Source of the DNA: Sipunculus nudus
Taxonomy: Eukaryota; Annelida; Sipuncula; Golfingiida; Sipunculidae
Assembly (NCBI GenBank): GCA_026874595.1
Contig: CM049322.1
Span: forward strand, 47,341,840 to 47,405,839
Direction of reading: 5' to 3'
Length of the DNA: 64,000 bases
The notes below the pieces were generated by a model. It saw only the letters and a list, made by a program, of their open reading frames with translations, was not told the DNA's origin and made no database searches. A program made the translations under genes and the position numbers. Shown here in pieces: positions 60,903-64,000 of this stretch. How positions within the stretch are numbered: position 1 is the stretch's first letter; each line of letters starts with the position of its first letter.

Positions 60903-60958
60903 AATATATATATATATATATATATATGTGTGAGGTAGTGTGTGTGTGTGTGTGTGTG
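60903..60958 (+). repeat. (TA)n and (GT)n microsatellite
   Basis: TA units at 60903-60926 followed by GTGTGTGT at 60939-60958. Confidence 0.95.
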
Positions 60959-61004
60959 GTTCACCATCGTCCGGACTTTGACCATTTGATTTGTTCATAT
61001 TAAA

Positions 61005-61277
61005 ATGCACACACAAATTCAAAATAACATAAGAAGTGATCAGGGCTGGATGTTCAATAAAGTCGATCAGCACTTGCTGTTGGCCAATGACCACAAGATG
61101 TCACTACAATGGGACGGACACAGGATTCAGGAAATGGAGGAGTCCAACCCAGCTTTAGGAGGATCAATGATAAAATCTAAGAAAAAGGTACACATGCAAG
61201 TCCGGAAAAGGGACGGGTTTGGATTTCGCGACTTTCTGGCGATCCTGAATTTCGGCCGGAGGCCGTTGAATATGTGA
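61005..61277 (+). CDS. Unassigned 90-codon ORF upstream of the plus-strand gene
   Basis: Open frame starting MHTQIQNNIRSDQGWMFNKV with a Lys/Arg-rich C-terminal part (KSKKKVHMQVRKRDGFGFRD) ending at TGA. Its GC content is above the flanks, which is why it is listed. No family is recognised and no splice context was established. It could be a chance ORF, a small gene or an upstream exon of the gene starting at 62959. Confidence 0.2.
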   Translation: MHTQIQNNIRSDQGWMFNKVDQHLLLANDHKMSLQWDGHRIQEMEESNPALGGSMIKSKKKVHMQVRKRDGFGFRDFLAILNFGRRPLNM

Positions 61278-61704
61278 CGCAGGCTTAAAGGTAATAGATG
61301 GATTATTGACTCTCGTTCAATGCACACTATTTTACTGTCTTATATATCTATATATTTCTTTAGTTGAAACAAATAAAATAAAAATCCTTTAGAATCGCAT
61401 TTAACCGGAAGACGTATGGCATATTCATGCACGGGACCCGTAAGCTAGCTGTCAGCCATTTGCAGTAACATCGTGTTTATAATATAACAAACGCAAATTG
61501 GTAAATATACAGTGTTTTTTTTTCGTATAGACTGCAACAGTTATAAACAAATATGTATAAACCAAAGATTTGAAACATCTTTCAAAGAAAAATTCCAAAA
61601 TAAACAATTAAAAGCGCTCCTAATAACATATGCTGAATACACACCCTGCATGACCATCAGATTATAGTTCATATAGTATCATAATCACGGATACAATTTT
61701 AGAA

Positions 61705-62012
61705 TTAAGGCCGAAAAAAAGGTATGGTTCTCAGGCACCTTTTTTCAGAAATAGGTGCGGGATTTTTTATTACCTTTTTTATGTTTCGATAAAAATGTCA
61801 TATGGTCAGGGAAAAGCATGATAATAACATATATTTTTTTTCTAAACAGGTAAAAGTACTACATAACAAAGGAAAACTTATCAAAATTGTATTATTATAT
61901 CTTCATGAAAGATAAAAATCAAAGTAATTTTTTATGGGGGGGGAGGGGGGGGCGGATGGTAAAATTGATTCGGGCGGTGTCTGAGAACCATACCTTTTAT
62001 TTTTTGGCCTAA
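61705..62012. mobile_element. MITE with ~30-bp inverted repeats
   Basis: Left TTAAGGCCGAAAAAAAGGTA then TGGTTCTCAGGCACC; right, complemented, TTAGGCCAAAAAATAAAAGG then TATGGTTCTCAGACACC. 308 bp, containing a G-rich run (61936-61956). Inverted repeats are nearly perfect, so the copy looks young. Confidence 0.88.
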
Positions 62013-62221
62013 CACCACATTTATTTGAATAGATAGCTTAATTAAAGGGACATCATCAGTTGCAAATACAATAATCAAACCGGATCGACTGTATCTAACT
62101 ATTAACAGACTCTTTGAAGATACAGTAGCTAAAAAAATATAATAAAAAAATACGGTAGCACATGTACCAAATTTTCTTATCTGTATTTAAGTTATCCTTA
62201 ACTCTATCAAATCATCTAAAT

Positions 62222-62480
62222 ATATGAGGTATGATAAGATAAGATAACATTTATTATCCTTCAGTTCCAGTAATTTTTTGTTGACTTGCTATCCATTACA
62301 TAAAAATAAATAAATAAATACATAAAAATAATACATGAAAATACATTAAAAAAACACAGAACGTATTTGACTATGCATGTAAAAATAAGCATGTAAAAAT
62401 GATAACAATGGCACAAGAGAATTTTTAAAGCGAGTTGTTCTGCAGAATGTTGCATCTAAGCGTTTACCTGAAGGTAAAAA
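62222..62480 (-). mobile_element. 3' end of a LINE (non-LTR retrotransposon)
   Basis: The minus strand ends in GGATAATAAATGTTATCTTATCTTATC, the A/T-rich tandem-repeat tail typical of many LINEs. About 160 bp upstream a short frame reads RLDATFCRTTRFKNSLVP, like the last residues of LINE ORF2 proteins (R-T-x-R-F-K-N-S). 5' truncated and decayed. Confidence 0.55.
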
Positions 62481-62958
62481 ACTGAACTCTGAATGTAGGG
62501 GATGTATTGTATCGTTCATGATCTTTGATATGAAGGCAATTAATTAATGAATATAATGTTTCAGATAGTAACTATGATCATTTCAAGAAAATTTGCCTAT
62601 CTGTATCCCGTAAACTACGAGGAATATCCGAATTTTAGCATTGTTGAAGTCTGAGAAAAGTAGTTGCAGCGGCATCTGCCGGTATTTTCAGAAACGAGAA
62701 AAATGACCATCATGTTGGGTTATAAAAATACATAAAATCCTAAATCACATATGAAAACTCATAAATTGCAATTATCATGGTTTTAAAACAATTCTGATGT
62801 ATTTTGACAAATAATTTACTATATAATGTGGTCTCTTTAATTCAGATATTATCAAGTAAAGTCAGCATTATATTACGAGACTACCTGTAGGATCCAACCA
62901 CTTGTCCACTTGAACATATCCCAGAACGCACCGCGGCATACCAAGACAACGTTTACTG

Positions 62959-62991
62959 ATGGCTGCCGACTCAGAAGAGGAACGTCAAAAA
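62959..62991 (+). CDS. Probable first coding exon of a neighbouring plus-strand gene
   Basis: ATGGCTGCCGACTCAGAAG begins an 11-codon open frame (MAADSEEERQK) followed directly by a strong GTAAGTAT donor. The context is gene-start-like: a C-rich, CpG-containing upstream segment (62,920-62,955, with CGCACCGCGGC) and a typical acidic Met-Ala-Ala start. It lies head-to-head with GRAMD1 about 4 kb away. No second exon could be identified in the last kilobase, so the product is unknown. A chance ATG next to a donor is the alternative. Confidence 0.5.
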
Positions 62992-64000
62992 GTAAGTATC
63001 CGTGGCCGTCATTATTTGCCGTCTGTCGCATGTCTAGCCGGAGGAATGAGCTTAATCATATAAAGTAGATTATGGCAACATGTCTATTAAATGAATAATA
63101 TGGATTGTACAGTAGTTATTTCACAGATAGCGATTTGTTAGCGTGCTTGTGTGTGACATATATCTTTTCCTGCGGGGCCCCTAGGCTACAGGTTACTGGC
63201 CAGTTAATGAATTCATGTCTATATTAAGTTTAATTCCATGGTGTGTCATTTTCACCATGCATTTAGGACCATTCCAGTGCAAGGCCCTTTAGGAATGGCA
63301 ATATCAAAATGACTAAACTACTGTATAAACTTAATAAAGATATTGGTGAAATACTAAAAAAAAACCAACTGATGAACACTTTCAGACTTATTTAGTTATT
63401 GTAAGTCTTATGCCCTTAGGGGTACCAGCTGTTTTTTGGTGATAATTCAGAAATAATCATATATGTTAAATAAGCGATCAAATAATATTATTGGCACCCA
63501 CACAATATATTAATGAACCATTTGATTAATGTTATTAATTTTATTCTTTATTACTTTCTGAAAGTCTCTTCATAAGTAATATTTAAATGAAAGTGCGTAA
63601 CGATGCTGACATCGATAATATTTACTACCATTTGCACCAAAATTCGACAATAACCTGTCACAAAATGACCTAAAGCCTTTAAATACCGTGGCAAATTTGT
63701 GAACATTCATTCAAAATCATTCAGCTGACTAACTGCTTGCACAGGCAGTCTTTCCATAAAATGGATAATATACTGTGCACAATAAAAAAATATTAAATCT
63801 TTATCCTCAAAAAAAAAGTTCCAGCTTTCAAATTTATATATATAAAAAACAAAATTAAAAAAAATGTTGGCATTAGAAGTACCCACTTGAATCACACTGC
63901 AGTGAGGATATGCCCATATGTATGTGGCTTCCACCAATACAAAATAGAACCAAGAAGAGATTGGCGACCTATTGCAGGTTTGAAATGTAGTTATGAGTTT
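62992..64000. other. Presumed first intron of the plus-strand gene, no recognised feature
   Basis: AT-rich. 63095-63116 (ATATGGATTGTACAGTAGTTATT) resembles the tail of the 55745 SINE. No second exon was identified. Confidence 0.45.

Overview
The window is animal nuclear DNA: AT-rich, intron-dense and crowded with small non-autonomous transposons, SINEs and minisatellites. The repeat types (GTCY/GGAC-rich elements, 'GGCGGATCCAGG' elements, tRNA-derived SINEs, internal units rich in TGACCTTTGACC) suggest a marine lophotrochozoan, most likely a bivalve mollusc. This is inferred from repeat style only.

The main content is one large minus-strand gene. Eleven coding exons, from 58,895 down to 9,245, join in perfect phase into about 635 codons that I recognise as a GRAMD1/Aster protein, the ER sterol-transfer family: a Ser-rich N-terminus, a GRAM domain (exons 4-7), an acidic/Ala-rich linker (exon 8) and most of the ASTER/VASt lipid-binding domain (exons 9-11). 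The C-terminal end of that domain and the expected ER membrane anchor lie beyond base 1. At the far right a CpG-containing segment holds a probable first coding exon of a different, plus-strand gene (62,959-62,991).

Layout. 1-6,346: a minus-strand Ty3/gypsy-type LTR retroelement running off the left edge (candidate LTR 5,407-6,346, PBS, gag with a SCAN-like capsid, zinc knuckle, protease, integrase). Its integrase is split by a 2.45-kb helentron-like element (378-2,826). 6,623-9,050: a second, nearly identical copy of that element. 9,245-15,090: exons 11 to 8 with a pogo-like element, a SINE and a 39-bp minisatellite. 15-29 kb: a 14-kb intron with a 23-bp and a 54-bp minisatellite and several dispersed repeats. 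29-38 kb: exons 7 to 4, with two inverted TTAA-flanked MITEs around exon 5. 38-48 kb: an intron with MITEs, a 1.84-kb TIR transposon inserted in a minisatellite, and a tRNA-like SINE remnant. 48-49.5 kb: exons 3 and 2. 49.7-58.6 kb: the first intron, with a third helentron-like element, a SINE and a 1.7-kb foldback element. 58.6-59 kb: exon 1 and a promoter region with a palindromic CRE. 59-64 kb: intergenic DNA with a MITE, a LINE 3' end and the divergent gene start.

The most interesting observations are: the gag-protease-integrase order with no reverse transcriptase between protease and integrase plus a SCAN-like capsid (Gmr1-like architecture); the helentron-like family with asymmetric terminal repeats; a tandem repeat that has copied the 5' splice site of exon 10; and the inverted MITE pair bracketing a phase-neutral exon block (exons 4+5).
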